Shown here: one piece after another, positions 1 through 8,763 of the stretch
Numbering within the stretch: the first letter of the stretch is position 1
Layout: every line of letters begins with the position of its first letter
DNA from: Paraburkholderia unamae
Lineage (GTDB): Bacteria > Pseudomonadota > Gammaproteobacteria > Burkholderiales > Burkholderiaceae
Direction of reading: 5' to 3'
Length of the DNA stretch: 64,000 nucleotides
Assembly: GCF_003268775.1 (NCBI RefSeq)
Contig: NZ_QLSU01000011.1
Span: 1 to 64,000, forward strand
Program-made: the position numbers and the translations under genes
Notes under the pieces: model-generated
What the model saw: the letters and a program-made list of their open reading frames with translations, nothing else
What the model was told of the DNA's origin: nothing
Database searches by the model: none

Positions 1-295
1 GATTGTGCAATGCTGGCAGCGAGCCTGGGAGCACGTCACGCCGTTCTTCGTGTTTCCACCCGAGATTCGACGGGTTGTGTACACGACCAACGCCATTGAG
101 AGTCTGAACATGCAGCTACGCAAGATCATCAAGACCCGGGGCCACTTCCCCACCGACGAGGCTGCCATCAAACTACTCTGGCTGGCGCTGCGCAATGTGC
201 TGGCCAAGTCGGTACGGGCAACCTTCGACTGGAAATCCGCGATGAACCAGTTTGCCATCCTGTTTGGCGAGCGCTTTACGCTCGCCCGAGGTTAG
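1..295 (+). CDS. IS256-family transposase, C-terminal part (cut by window edge)
   Basis: The reading frame is already open at the first base and ends at a TAG at 293-295, so only about the last 97 residues are seen. The segment TTNAIESLN followed by LRKIIKTRG matches the C-terminal catalytic region of IS256/Mutator-type DDE transposases, where the Glu of AIES is the third acidic residue. The tail with GERFTLARG is also family-typical. Whether the element is whole depends on sequence to the left of the window. The protein would cut and join the ends of its own insertion sequence. No right-hand terminal inverted repeat could be identified without the left end. Confidence 0.85.
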   Translation, partial: IVQCWQRAWEHVTPFFVFPPEIRRVVYTTNAIESLNMQLRKIIKTRGHFPTDEAAIKLLWLALRNVLAKSVRATFDWKSAMNQFAILFGERFTLARG

Positions 296-384
296 GATCT
301 GTTAAACCGCCTTGCACACAAAAATGCGGATAGGTTCCTTGTTTTCGTGTCGGTCTGCCAGCGTTGCCCCTGTGCGGGGCGGCA

Positions 385-418
385 CCTACTTTTCTTTGCA
401 GCGGCAAAGAAAAGTAGG
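385..418. repeat. Perfect 14-bp hairpin in left arm
   Basis: CCTACTTTTCTTTG at 385-398 pairs perfectly with 405-418 around the loop CAGCGG. It is followed by CAAAAGAAAGC rather than a U tract. The same hairpin recurs in the right arm. Confidence 0.8.
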
Positions 419-768
419 CAAAAGAAAGCCGCTCAAACCGCTAGTGCCTGCCACCGTTCACCCCGCGCCACCCCAGATAGTGGCTCCGGAGCGTCTGTCA
501 CCACGCACCTTTGAGCGGAGTGACAAAGGGCTCATCCTTCCGGCGGCGCTACGCGCCCCGAAGGGCATAACCAAAACCACAAACCCCGCGTAGGCAAGGC
601 GGGTTTCCCTTGTCGACCTTTCCGCAGCGCGCGAAGCGAGCGGCGGGAAGTATGACTGCCTTGTCACCAGGTTCAAGGGTGCGAGGTGACAGACGCTCCG
701 GAGCCACTATCTGGGGTGGCGCGGGGTGAACGGTGGCAGGCATTGGCGGTGTGAGCGGCTTTCTTTTG

Positions 769-802
769 CCTACTTTTCTTTGCCGCTGCAAAGAAAAGTA
801 GG
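769..802. repeat. Perfect 14-bp hairpin in right arm
   Basis: The same 14-bp stem as at 385-418 occurs at 769-782 and 789-802, with loop CCGCTG, the reverse complement of the first loop. Two identical strong hairpins therefore flank the centre of the large palindrome. Confidence 0.8.
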
Positions 803-885
803 TGCCGCCCCGCACAGGGGCAACGCTTGCAGACCGACACGACCACAAGGAAACGCGAAAACCCCAGGCCCAGCCACCAAAAAAA

Positions 886-1848
886 TCAGGCAGCCAAAGG
901 CAACAACCCACCCAACAACTCCCGCACCCGCGAAAGATCCCGATTAAGCGCCCCAGCGCCCTGAAACAGCTCAGCGAGCCAGTCAACAAACACGCGCACC
1001 CGCGGCGAAACCTGCCGCGACTTCACAAACGCGACCGAAACCGGCGTAGGCAGCGGCTTCCACTGCGGCAGCACCTCGACCAGCGCGCCGCTCTCCAGGT
1101 AAGGTTGCGCCGCGAGTAGTGGCGGCTGGATCAGCCCATAGCCCTGCAAACCGCAGGTGAGATAGGCGAACTCATCGGAAACATGCACGAAGCCGTCCAC
1201 TTTCACCTTGGTCGGGCTGCCGTCCACCTCGAAATCGAACTCGTAAGGGCGTCCAGTCAGCGGCGAAAGAAAGTTGACGACAGGATGCTGCGCGAGGTCA
1301 TCGAGCGTCCCTGGCGCACCGCGCCGCGCGAGATAAGCGGGACTCGCGCAAGTCACGTGCTCCAGCACGCCCAGGCGCCGCGCCGCAAGCCCCGAATCGG
1401 GCAGCTCGCCCAACTGGATGCTGCAATCCACGCCTTCGCCGACCAGATCGACGTTGCGCAGGCTCACGCCGATCACGAGGTCGATCTGCGGGTAGCGCGC
1501 GTGGAACTCCGCGAGCGCGGGCAACACGATCGCATTGGCGATCAGGCCCGGCATCTCCACGCGCAGTCGTCCGCCGATCGCGCCGGGCGACTGGCGCACG
1601 CTCGCTTCGGCATCGTCGATGTCGGCGAGGATCTGCGCGGCGCGCTCGTAGTAGGCCGCGCCTTCAGGGGTGAGTGAAAGACGCCGCGTGGTGCGCACGA
1701 GCAATTGCGTGCCAAGCAGCGATTCGAGGTTCTGCATCAGTGTGGTTGCGCTGGCGCGCGGCATATCGAGTGACTGCGCGGCTTTGGTGAAACTGTTGGT
1801 GTCGACGATGCGGACGAACGTGCGCATCGCCTGGATGCGGTCGATCAC
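886..1848 (-). CDS. LysR-family transcriptional regulator
   Basis: This is a 320-residue LysR-type regulator. The N-terminal winged helix-turn-helix (about residues 3-62) includes the typical run SFTKAAQSLDMPRASATT, then a linker and a substrate-binding domain to the C-terminus. The GTG start at 1848 is chosen because AGGAG lies 7 bases upstream; an upstream ATG at 1902 would add 18 residues without domain support. It stands alone, with the palindromic repeat beyond its 3' end. The style (short HTH, then a MRVEMPG-like start of the effector domain) resembles regulators of quinone or aromatic-related genes, but no target can be named. No divergent partner is adjacent. Confidence 0.85.
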   Translation of the reverse strand: MIDRIQAMRTFVRIVDTNSFTKAAQSLDMPRASATTLMQNLESLLGTQLLVRTTRRLSLTPEGAAYYERAAQILADIDDAEASVRQSPGAIGGRLRVEMPGLIANAIVLPALAEFHARYPQIDLVIGVSLRNVDLVGEGVDCSIQLGELPDSGLAARRLGVLEHVTCASPAYLARRGAPGTLDDLAQHPVVNFLSPLTGRPYEFDFEVDGSPTKVKVDGFVHVSDEFAYLTCGLQGYGLIQPPLLAAQPYLESGALVEVLPQWKPLPTPVSVAFVKSRQVSPRVRVFVDWLAELFQGAGALNRDLSRVRELLGGLLPLAA

Positions 1849-2161
1849 GGGCGAGCTCCTGGTAATGGGCTTGAGGCTTGAACGCAATCCGCGCTGCTGC
1901 AAAAAGGTGAGCCGCGTAGCGATGAATGCGCTTCGCGGTGCCGGCGTCTCGCGGAAAGCGACGCGCAGCGGTTAAACAGCGATGACGATCAGATGGCGGC
2001 GAATGTGACGCCGGCTCGACTACGGGAGGCCAAAAAAAGAAGGCCTCGAAGCGGGAGGGCTGGCGGCCCGTCCTGAATGGACGGCCCGGCGGGGCAGGGT
2101 GTGACGTCGGCGTGCGCGGTGCGCGACGGGCAGTGCGTAGTGCCCGCGCACGCCTTGCGCG
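1849..2161. other. Intergenic stretch with two inverted repeats
   Basis: No gene was seen. It holds GAGGCC (2026-2031) facing GGCCTC (2042-2047) around an A-rich spacer, and a second hairpin with a CCGTCC / GGACGG core at about 2066-2086. Read on the minus strand these follow the alcohol dehydrogenase gene, and the second inverted repeat carries a U-rich loop. They may act together as its transcription terminator, but neither has the classic stem-then-T-tract form. Confidence 0.35.
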
Positions 2162-3214
2162 TTACTTGCGCAGCGAATCGAGGTCGATCACGAAGCGGTA
2201 CTTCACATCGCTCTTGAGCATGCGCTCGTAGGCGTTGTTGATGTCCTGCATCTTGATCATTTCGATATCGGACGTAATGCCATGCTTGCCGCAGAAGTCC
2301 AGCATTTCCTGGGTTTCCGCAATGCCGCCGATCAGCGAGCCCGCGAGACGGCGGCGCTTCATGATCAGGTTGAACACTTGCGGCGACGGGTGATCGTGCT
2401 CGGGCGCGCCCACCAGCGTCATCGTGCCGTCACGGCGCAGCAGTTCGATGAACGGGTTGAGGTCGTGCTGCGCGGCCACCGTGTTCACGATCAGGTCGAA
2501 GCTGTTGGCGTGCTTCGCCATTTGCTCCGGGTCCTTCGAGATCACCACTTCGTCCGCGCCGAGGCGCTTGCCGTCTTCGATCTTCGAGGGCGAGGTGGTG
2601 AACAGCACCACGTGCGCGCCCATCGCATGAGCGAGTTTCACGCCCATGTGGCCGAGGCCGCCGAGGCCCACGATGCCGACCTTCTTGCCCGGGCCCGCGC
2701 CCCACGTGCGCAGCGGCGAAAACGTGGTGATGCCCGCGCACAGCAGCGGTGCGGCGGCGGCTGCGTCGAGGTTCTCCGGCACGCGCAGCACGAAGGCTTC
2801 GTCCACCACGAGCTGCGTGGAGTAGCCGCCGTAGGTCACGTCGCCGCTCACGCGGTCGTTGCCGTTATAGGTGCCGACGAAGCCGTTCTCGCAATACTGT
2901 TCGAGGCCTTCCGCGCAGCTCGCGCAGGTGCGGCACGAGTCGACGAGGCAGCCCACGCCGACCAGCTGGCCCACCTTGTACTTCGTGACGCCGTGGCCGA
3001 CTTCCGCCACGCGGCCGACGATCTCGTGGCCCGGCACCACCGGGAACATCGTGTTGCGCCATTCGTCGCGCGCCTGGTGCAGGTCAGAGTGGCACACGCC
3101 GCAGAACAGCACGTCGATACGGACGTCGAGTTCGCGCAGGTCGCGGCGCTGGAATTCGAACGGGGCGAGCGGCGAGGCGGCGTCGCGGGCGGCATATCCG
3201 TAGGTGGGGTACAT
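2162..3214 (-). CDS. Zinc-dependent alcohol dehydrogenase, NAD(P)-linked (YahK/cinnamyl-alcohol type)
   Basis: This is a 350-residue medium-chain dehydrogenase. CGVCHSDLH carries the catalytic zinc Cys, PGHEIVGRV the next zinc ligands, and four Cys in the CLVDSCRTCASC to YCENG stretch bind the structural zinc. GLGGLGHMGVKLA is the nucleotide-binding Rossmann loop. Length and motif order fit the YahK/CAD subgroup, which reduces broad aldehydes with NADPH. The ATG at 3214 has AAGGAG 8 bases upstream; the longer frame to 3397 lacks support. It is transcribed divergently from the AraC-type gene at 3403, a pairing like yqhC next to an aldehyde reductase, so induction by that regulator is a reasonable inference. 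Confidence 0.9.
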   Translation of the reverse strand: MYPTYGYAARDAASPLAPFEFQRRDLRELDVRIDVLFCGVCHSDLHQARDEWRNTMFPVVPGHEIVGRVAEVGHGVTKYKVGQLVGVGCLVDSCRTCASCAEGLEQYCENGFVGTYNGNDRVSGDVTYGGYSTQLVVDEAFVLRVPENLDAAAAAPLLCAGITTFSPLRTWGAGPGKKVGIVGLGGLGHMGVKLAHAMGAHVVLFTTSPSKIEDGKRLGADEVVISKDPEQMAKHANSFDLIVNTVAAQHDLNPFIELLRRDGTMTLVGAPEHDHPSPQVFNLIMKRRRLAGSLIGGIAETQEMLDFCGKHGITSDIEMIKMQDINNAYERMLKSDVKYRFVIDLDSLRK

Positions 3215-3402
3215 GTGTTGGCTCCTTGGTGCATGGGTGTTGCGGCAGGGTTCCCATCGTAAGGATCGAGGGCGACCCAGGGAATACCTGAAGCTATCGA
3301 AGACTTGCCTGATTCTCCTGGCGCTCAGCACGCCAGCAGGTTCGGTGATAGATTGGCAAGCCTGTTTCTCTGCCTGATTCACTTTTTTGGGGCACAACCG
3401 TC
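3215..3402. promoter_or_regulatory. Divergent control region with a 10-bp direct repeat
   Basis: The spacer between the dehydrogenase and the AraC-type gene contains TGCCTGATTC twice, at 3306-3315 and 3371-3380, 65 bp apart. Direct repeats of this kind are what AraC-family dimers often bind. The assignment as operator half-sites is inference. Confidence 0.35.
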
Positions 3403-4398
3403 ATGGGCTACGTCAAAACTCTCGCGGCGGCCGCCATTGCGCCGGCCGCCGCCACCCAGGCCCGCACCGTCGATCTGCTCATGCAGATCACGCAGTGCGA
3501 CGGCGTGCACACGACGCCGATCGAAGGCGTGCGGCTCTATCGCGGCAGCGAGAGCCATGGGCGCAAGCCGGTCATGTACGAACCGAGCATCTTCATCGTT
3601 TGCCAGGGACGCAAGCGCGGCTTTCTCGGCGATCAGGTGTTCGTCTACGACGCGCAGCAATATCTGGTCCTCTCGGTGCCCATGCCGTTCGAATGCGAGA
3701 CCGAAGCGAGCCCCGAGGTGCCGATTCTCGCCATCTCGATCCGCGTGGACCTCACGACCGTCGCCGAGCTGCTGATGGCGCTCGACGACCGGCGAGGCCC
3801 GGTTTCCGAGCCCTCGGGCATCTACGCCACGCCGCTCGACGCGACGCTCTCGAACGCCGTGCTGCGCCTGCTCGAAGCGCTCGCGCAGCCCAACGAGGCA
3901 CGCATACTCGGGCCCGCGATCGTGCGCGAGATTTGCTACCGCGTGCTGACGGGCGAGCAGGGCGACGCGATCCGCGCGGCGCTCACGCACCAGCATCAGT
4001 TCGGCCGCATCGCGAAGGCGCTGCGCCGCATTCACACCGACTACGGCGGCGACCTCGACGTCGAGACGCTTGCTTCGGAAGCGGGCATGAGCCTCGCCGT
4101 TTTCCATGCGCACTTCAAGGCCGTCACCTCGACCTCGCCGATGCAGTACGTGAAAACCACGCGCCTGCATCATGCGCGCCTCCTGATCACGCACGACGGC
4201 CTGAACGTGAGCGCGGCGGCCACGCGCGTGGGCTACGAGAGCGCTTCGCAGTTCAGCCGCGAGTTCAAGCGCCTGTTCGGCATGAGCCCCGCCGACGAAA
4301 TGCGCCGCGCGCGCAGCGCGGCCGTGGCCGTGACGGTGGTGGTGGCGCCCGCGCCGCGCGTGGAAATCGTGCCGCCGCGCTACGTCACGGCCGTTTGA
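3403..4398 (+). CDS. AraC-family regulator with AraC_N domain
   Basis: This is a 331-residue regulator. The N-terminal part (about 30-200) matches the AraC_N type sensor domain: VYEPSIFIVCQGRKRGFLGD-like start, then a cupin-like core. The C-terminal 100 residues hold the two helix-turn-helix units; SLAVFHAHFKAVTSTSPMQY and RVGYESASQFSREFKRLFG are the hallmark segments. The family includes E. coli YqhC, an activator of aldehyde reductase genes. The head-to-head position with an aldehyde/alcohol dehydrogenase suggests it senses an aldehyde or its product and drives that gene. The ATG at 3403 follows GGGGC about 10 bases upstream. Confidence 0.88.
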   Translation: MGYVKTLAAAAIAPAAATQARTVDLLMQITQCDGVHTTPIEGVRLYRGSESHGRKPVMYEPSIFIVCQGRKRGFLGDQVFVYDAQQYLVLSVPMPFECETEASPEVPILAISIRVDLTTVAELLMALDDRRGPVSEPSGIYATPLDATLSNAVLRLLEALAQPNEARILGPAIVREICYRVLTGEQGDAIRAALTHQHQFGRIAKALRRIHTDYGGDLDVETLASEAGMSLAVFHAHFKAVTSTSPMQYVKTTRLHHARLLITHDGLNVSAAATRVGYESASQFSREFKRLFGMSPADEMRRARSAAVAVTVVVAPAPRVEIVPPRYVTAV

Positions 4399-4480
4399 TC
4401 CCGCCTCGACATTCGCTTGCACGGCGGTTTGCGTGGACAGCCGATTCGTACATCGAAGCAATGACAAAAGGATGACGCTC

Positions 4481-5416
4481 GTGAAGAAGCCTTGCCTGCT
4501 GGTCCTGATTCCGCTCGTTGAAAGCGATCACGTCGAACTCGGCGAGCGGTTCGAGGTGATCTACGCGCCCGACGCCGATACGCGCGCGCAAGCGGTGGCG
4601 CGGCACGGCAAGGACGTGCGCGTGGTGCTCACCAACGGCACCACGGGCCTCACCGCCGACGAAATCGACAGCATGCCCGCGCTCGAACTCGCGGGGGCGC
4701 TCGGCGCGGGTTACGAAAATCTCGCGCTCGACCACGCGCGCGAACGCGGCATCGCGCTGTGCAACGGAGCGGGCGTCAATGCCGACTGCGTGGCCGATCA
4801 TGCGCTCGCGCTGCTGCTTTGCGCCGTGCGCGCGGTGCCGCAGTTCGACGCGGCGTGCCGCACGGGCGTCTGGCGCGACGCGCTGCCCATGCGGCCCACG
4901 GTGTCGGGGCGCAGGCTCGGCATTGTCGGCTACGGGCATATCGGCGAGAAGGTCGCGCGGCGCGCGGCGGGCTTCGGCATGGAGCTCGGCTATCACAGCC
5001 GCCGCCCGCGCGAAGGCGCCATGGCGCGCTATTTCGAAACCTTGCTGGCGCTCGCGCAATGGAGCGACTTTCTCGTCGTCGCAACGCCGGGCGGCGAGCA
5101 AACGCAGCATCTGATCGATCGCGCCGTGATCGAGGCGCTTGGGCCGGATGGCTTTCTCGTGAACGTCTCGCGCGGCAGCGTGGTCGACACGGCCGCGCTC
5201 GCCGTGGCGCTCAAAGCCGGCACGCTGGGCGGCGCGGGACTCGACGTGTATGAGGGCGAGCCGCAGCCGCCCGCCGCGCTCATCGGCCTGGACAACATCG
5301 TGCTCACGCCGCACGTGGCCGGCACGTCGCCCGACGTGCGCACTGCAACGGTGCGCCACTTCGCAGCCAATGCCGCGCGCCATTTCGCGGGCGAAGCGCT
5401 GCTCACCCCGCTCTAA
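4481..5416 (+). CDS. D-isomer-specific 2-hydroxyacid dehydrogenase
   Basis: This is an enzyme of about 311 residues with the two-domain D-2-hydroxyacid dehydrogenase fold. The NAD loop is GIVGYGHIG. The catalytic Arg is in NVSRGSVVD, Glu in DVYEGEP and His in TPHVAG, so all three catalytic residues are present. It likely interconverts a 2-keto and a D-2-hydroxy acid (glyoxylate/hydroxypyruvate reductase type). GTG at 4481 is preferred because AAAGGA lies 8 bases upstream; ATG 4472 is possible and a start at 4433 would add a non-conserved tail. It follows the AraC gene by 82 bp on the same strand, but a functional link is not evident. Confidence 0.85.
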   Translation: MKKPCLLVLIPLVESDHVELGERFEVIYAPDADTRAQAVARHGKDVRVVLTNGTTGLTADEIDSMPALELAGALGAGYENLALDHARERGIALCNGAGVNADCVADHALALLLCAVRAVPQFDAACRTGVWRDALPMRPTVSGRRLGIVGYGHIGEKVARRAAGFGMELGYHSRRPREGAMARYFETLLALAQWSDFLVVATPGGEQTQHLIDRAVIEALGPDGFLVNVSRGSVVDTAALAVALKAGTLGGAGLDVYEGEPQPPAALIGLDNIVLTPHVAGTSPDVRTATVRHFAANAARHFAGEALLTPL

Positions 5417-5657
5417 GCGCGCGCACCGGCGCACGACCTTCTCCCCGACGGCGGCCAGCGTATTGCCGCCTTTGTGCACGCCACCGCGCACGAACGGTGG
5501 CGCGGCATCGTATCATTGCATTCGTGCGAGCCGGAATGGCTATTCCAGCGGCCGCCAACGACGAAAACGGCCATGAACCTGTCGTGACGGCATGCTCGTC
5601 GTGCTTCGCGCGACGACCGGGCCGCGACGACCGGGCGGGGAATTCAAAGGCTCAATA

Positions 5658-7718
5658 ATGAAAACGCTGATCGGGGCGCTGCAAGAACACGCGGCCCACG
5701 TGGTGAACCGCTTCTACGAGGAACTGGGGCGCCTGCCCAAATCCCGCCGCATCCTCGAAATGCTCTCGGGCGCGGAACTCGCGCATCTGAAGTCGCGCCA
5801 GATCCAGAATCTCCTTGCGCTCGCCAACCTCGGCCTGACCGCGCGCGAGCACGCGGAGATGGCGCAGCGCATCGGCCGGATTCACGCGATCGTCGGTCTC
5901 GACAAGGAAGAGCTGGTGCGCAGCCGCGGCATCCTCCAGGAGCTGTTGTACGCGGAGGTCGGCCGCACCGTGAGCGCGCAGCAACTCTCGCTCTACACGC
6001 GCCGGCTGACTTCCGATCTGGCGTGGCAACTCAAGGCGTATCAGGACGTGCAGGATTCACAGCAGGAAGCGCTGTTGCGCATCACGCGGCTCGTTTGGGA
6101 AGCGGGCACGTATACGAACTTCATCGACCAGGTGATCGCGACGCTCGCGGCTCACGGCGAGGTGACCGCCTGCACGATCGGCCGTCCCGACGCCGAGGGG
6201 ATTTTCCATTTCGAGGCCGGCTCGGGCGGCAAGACCGAGGGCGGCATGCTCCAGGTGCTCGTCGCGCATGACCAGGTCATCAGCGTGCGCGCCGATCACC
6301 CGCAAGGGCAAGGCGCGGTGGCCCGCGCGTGGCGCAGCGGCAAGCCCGAGCGCGTGGTCAACTACCAGACCGATCCGCTCGTCACGGCCTGGCGCGAGGT
6401 CGCGGCGCGCGAGGGCGTGCGCTCCTCGGTGGCGATACCGCTGGCGGCGCCCGGCCAGCCGCCGCTTGCCGTGCTCAGTTTGTATAGCGCGTTTCCTGGC
6501 GGCTTCGTCGGGCCCGAACAGGTGGCGTTCGTCGATTTGCTGCAAACGCTGCTGGGCTGCGCGGCCATGCGCATCCCGATCCACGACGGCATGAGCGCGG
6601 CCGTGCCGGTGAGCGTGCGCCAGCACTGGGCGGCGCTCGTGCGCACCGGCGCGCTGCAAATGCACTATCAGCCGCTGCTCAATCTCTCCACGGGCCGGGC
6701 GGAAAAGGTCGAGGCGCTGGCGCGCCTGCGCGACGGCGAGCGTTTGCTCGTGCCCGACGATTTCCTCTCGGCGCTTTCCTCCGACGACCTGCTCGCTCTC
6801 TTCACGAGCGGCCTCGACCAGGCGCTGGCCGACCGCGCGCGCTGGCGCGCGCAGGGCCGCGATCTCGACATCTCGATCAATCTGCCGCCCGCGGCGCTCA
6901 ACGACATCCGCTATTTCGAGGCCACTCGCGGCGCGCTCGTCACGCACGGCTGTCCGGCCGCGCGGCTCACGCTCGAAGTTCTGGAGAACGAAGCACTTTC
7001 ACTGATTCAGGGGCAGCGCGGGATTCTCGCGAAGTTCCGCGAGCTTGGCGTGCTGCTCGCGCAGGACGACCTGGGCGCGGGGCATAGCGGGCTCACCCGC
7101 CTGCGCGAACTGCCGTTCGACTGGATCAAGCTCGATCGCGAGATGGTGAAGCTGAGCGGCGGCGACGCGTTGAACACGCTGCGCGTGATTTACCAGTTGA
7201 CGCGACTTGGGCATTCGCTGGGCCGGCAGGTGCTCGCCGAGGGCGTCGACACGCTCGACCTGCTCCACGCGCTCGCGATTCTCGGCGTGGACGGCGCGCA
7301 AGGCTTCGGTATTGCGAAGCCGATGGAGGGCGCGCGCCTGCTCGAATGGCTCGACTGCACGCCGGACTTCGTCGCGAGCGTGAGCGCCGAAGCTGACGCC
7401 GGAGCCGGGCCGGGCAAGGAAAGCCTGCTTGCGCGTCTTGCGCGCTTCGTGATCTGGGAGGAGCGCATGCTGATGATCGCCGCCCTGCCGCAGGCCTCGC
7501 GCGATCTGTTGCAAGCCTTGACGCGCGAAGATGGCGAGGGCGGCGGCGTGCCGCTGGCACAATCGCTTGCCGGATTCGGCAACATTCTGCCGCCAGGCCC
7601 GCGGCGCGATGCGTTGCATCGTCAGGTGGTCGGCGCGCTGCTCGCCGAAGGCGCCGGCAGCGAGGCGTGGCGCAATGCGCTGCGTGCGCTGATGGAGGCC
7701 ATTACGGGCGATGCATGA
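5658..7718 (+). CDS. Globin-coupled sensor with GAF and EAL domains (c-di-GMP phosphodiesterase)
   Basis: This is a 686-residue cytoplasmic signalling protein. Residues about 1-155 form a protoglobin sensor whose heme-binding proximal His is expected at H76 in RIGRIHAIVG. A GAF domain spans about 160-315. An EAL domain follows (about 330-575), with every metal or catalytic signature kept: EAL, the Asn of INLPP, the Glu of LEVLE, DDLGAG, the Lys of IKLD and the Glu of AEGVD. It is therefore predicted to hydrolyse c-di-GMP under control of O2 or another heme ligand. A C-terminal extension of about 110 residues has no domain I recognise. The ATG at 5658 is preceded by AAAGG; the frame open from 5592 has no such site. 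Confidence 0.88.
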   Translation: MKTLIGALQEHAAHVVNRFYEELGRLPKSRRILEMLSGAELAHLKSRQIQNLLALANLGLTAREHAEMAQRIGRIHAIVGLDKEELVRSRGILQELLYAEVGRTVSAQQLSLYTRRLTSDLAWQLKAYQDVQDSQQEALLRITRLVWEAGTYTNFIDQVIATLAAHGEVTACTIGRPDAEGIFHFEAGSGGKTEGGMLQVLVAHDQVISVRADHPQGQGAVARAWRSGKPERVVNYQTDPLVTAWREVAAREGVRSSVAIPLAAPGQPPLAVLSLYSAFPGGFVGPEQVAFVDLLQTLLGCAAMRIPIHDGMSAAVPVSVRQHWAALVRTGALQMHYQPLLNLSTGRAEKVEALARLRDGERLLVPDDFLSALSSDDLLALFTSGLDQALADRARWRAQGRDLDISINLPPAALNDIRYFEATRGALVTHGCPAARLTLEVLENEALSLIQGQRGILAKFRELGVLLAQDDLGAGHSGLTRLRELPFDWIKLDREMVKLSGGDALNTLRVIYQLTRLGHSLGRQVLAEGVDTLDLLHALAILGVDGAQGFGIAKPMEGARLLEWLDCTPDFVASVSAEADAGAGPGKESLLARLARFVIWEERMLMIAALPQASRDLLQALTREDGEGGGVPLAQSLAGFGNILPPGPRRDALHRQVVGALLAEGAGSEAWRNALRALMEAITGDA

Positions 7719-7783
7719 GGTTCGCGGCCGCTACGCCGCTTACCCGTTTTTGTGCAAATCGATAAGGATTGCAGAAGAGAGGT

Positions 7784-8566
7784 CTACGCGGTGTGCCCAA
7801 GCTGCCGCGAAATTTCCGTACAGCACTCGCGCAGCGCCTTGGCGACGGCGCCGTCCCAGCGCGAGTCGAATCCGTCCGCCGGTCCCATCACCGTGATGGC
7901 GAGCACGATGTTGCCGAGCGCGTCGAACACGGGCGCGCTGAACGCGTTGATGCCGGGAATCGGGTCGCCGATCGTGCGCGCCATGCCGTGCTTGCGGTTT
8001 TCCACGAGGTCCGCTTCGAAACTCGACTTCGAGCGCTTCTTGTCCTCGTGCAGCGCGAGCCGTGCGGCGTCGCTCGCGAGGAACTGCTCAACCACCTTGG
8101 GCGGCAGATAGCTCGCGAACAGCCGCCCCGTCGCGGTATTGCGCACCGACATCACGGCGCCCACGCGCAGGTTCACATGCATGGGCTGCGGCTCCACGAG
8201 CTGCACGATGGTCGGCCCGAGATTGCCCCACACCGCGCCCGCCACGCTCTGTTCGGTGCTCGCCGCAAGCTGTGCGATGCGCGGCGCGGCCTCGCGCACG
8301 GGGTCGAGCTGATAGAGCTTGGCGAGGCCGACCTGGAGCGCGAGCGGCCCGAGCGCATAGAGCCCCGTGGCCGGGTCCTGCGTGACGAAGCCCACCTTCA
8401 TGAAGCTCACGAGATAGGGGTGCGCCTTGCCCACCGTCATGCCGGCTTCGCGCGCGAGCTCGCGCAGCGGCAGCGGCTTGAGTTGGCTGGCGAGCGCGAC
8501 GAGCAGCGTGCTGCCGATCTCGACGGACTGGATGCCGCGACGCGGCTTGTCTTCCAAAGCGGCCAT
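7784..8566 (-). CDS. IclR-family transcriptional regulator
   Basis: This regulator of about 260 residues has the IclR layout: an N-terminal winged helix (GIQSVEIGSTLLVAL to GKAHPYLVSFMKVGFV, residues about 10-70) and a C-terminal GAF-like effector domain ending in a segment of the form FSAPVFDALGNIVLAITVMGP. It is divergent from the KstD-like flavoprotein and separated from it by a region with a clear palindrome, so it most likely controls that gene and the downstream transporter. The start is uncertain: ATG 8566 gives the usual family length, and an ATG at 8608 would add 14 residues. Neither has a good ribosome binding site. Confidence 0.85.
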   Translation of the reverse strand: MAALEDKPRRGIQSVEIGSTLLVALASQLKPLPLRELAREAGMTVGKAHPYLVSFMKVGFVTQDPATGLYALGPLALQVGLAKLYQLDPVREAAPRIAQLAASTEQSVAGAVWGNLGPTIVQLVEPQPMHVNLRVGAVMSVRNTATGRLFASYLPPKVVEQFLASDAARLALHEDKKRSKSSFEADLVENRKHGMARTIGDPIPGINAFSAPVFDALGNIVLAITVMGPADGFDSRWDGAVAKALRECCTEISRQLGHTA

Positions 8567-8648
8567 GCGACGAAAAAAGAAAGAGAAAAACGGGGCCAAT
8601 TTTAGCATCTGCGACTGCGCCCGACTCGCACCGGCTGACCGCTCGTTT

Positions 8649-8680
8649 TCGATAATAACGAATGCGTTGACTATTATCGA
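8649..8680. promoter_or_regulatory. Putative IclR operator, 9-bp inverted repeat
   Basis: TCGATAATA at 8649-8657 is repeated inverted as TATTATCGA at 8672-8680 with a 14-base spacer. It is AT-rich in a GC-rich setting. The right arm lies inside the spacer of the predicted promoter at 8667-8694, a position suited to repression. Binding by the neighbouring IclR protein is inferred. Confidence 0.6.
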
Positions 8681-8694
8681 ATGCGTGCTAGACT
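8667..8694 (+). promoter_or_regulatory. Predicted sigma-70 promoter of the flavoprotein-transporter pair
   Basis: TTGACT (8667-8672) and TAGACT (8689-8694) with a 16-base spacer lie about 70 bases before the flavoprotein start at 8764. The inverted repeat at 8649-8680 overlaps the -35 box. Confidence 0.5.
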
Positions 8695-8763
8695 CGTTTC
8701 CACAGAATGAAAAGGCGTTGGCGGCGCAAAAAAGCGGTCGCGGCGCCGCGCAAAGGAGACAGC

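Larger units (their letters stand above)
337..850. repeat. Large imperfect palindrome, about 190 bp arms
   Basis: Bases from about 337 to 530 reappear as their reverse complement from about 655 to 850 with scattered mismatches. Long stretches are identical, for example the part covering GTTGCCCCTGTGCGGGGCGG on the left arm. The roughly 125 bp centre diverges. No convincing gene lies inside: open frames crossing it read the same repeat in both directions and resemble no known protein family. The arrangement resembles two copies of one intergenic repeat in inverted orientation, or one very large palindromic element. It lies directly after the IS256 gene fragment, so it may be insertion-associated. 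Confidence 0.8.

Noticed and set aside
549..989. Short open frames across the palindromic element
   Set aside because: Both strands read the same repeat and no ribosome binding site or domain is present.
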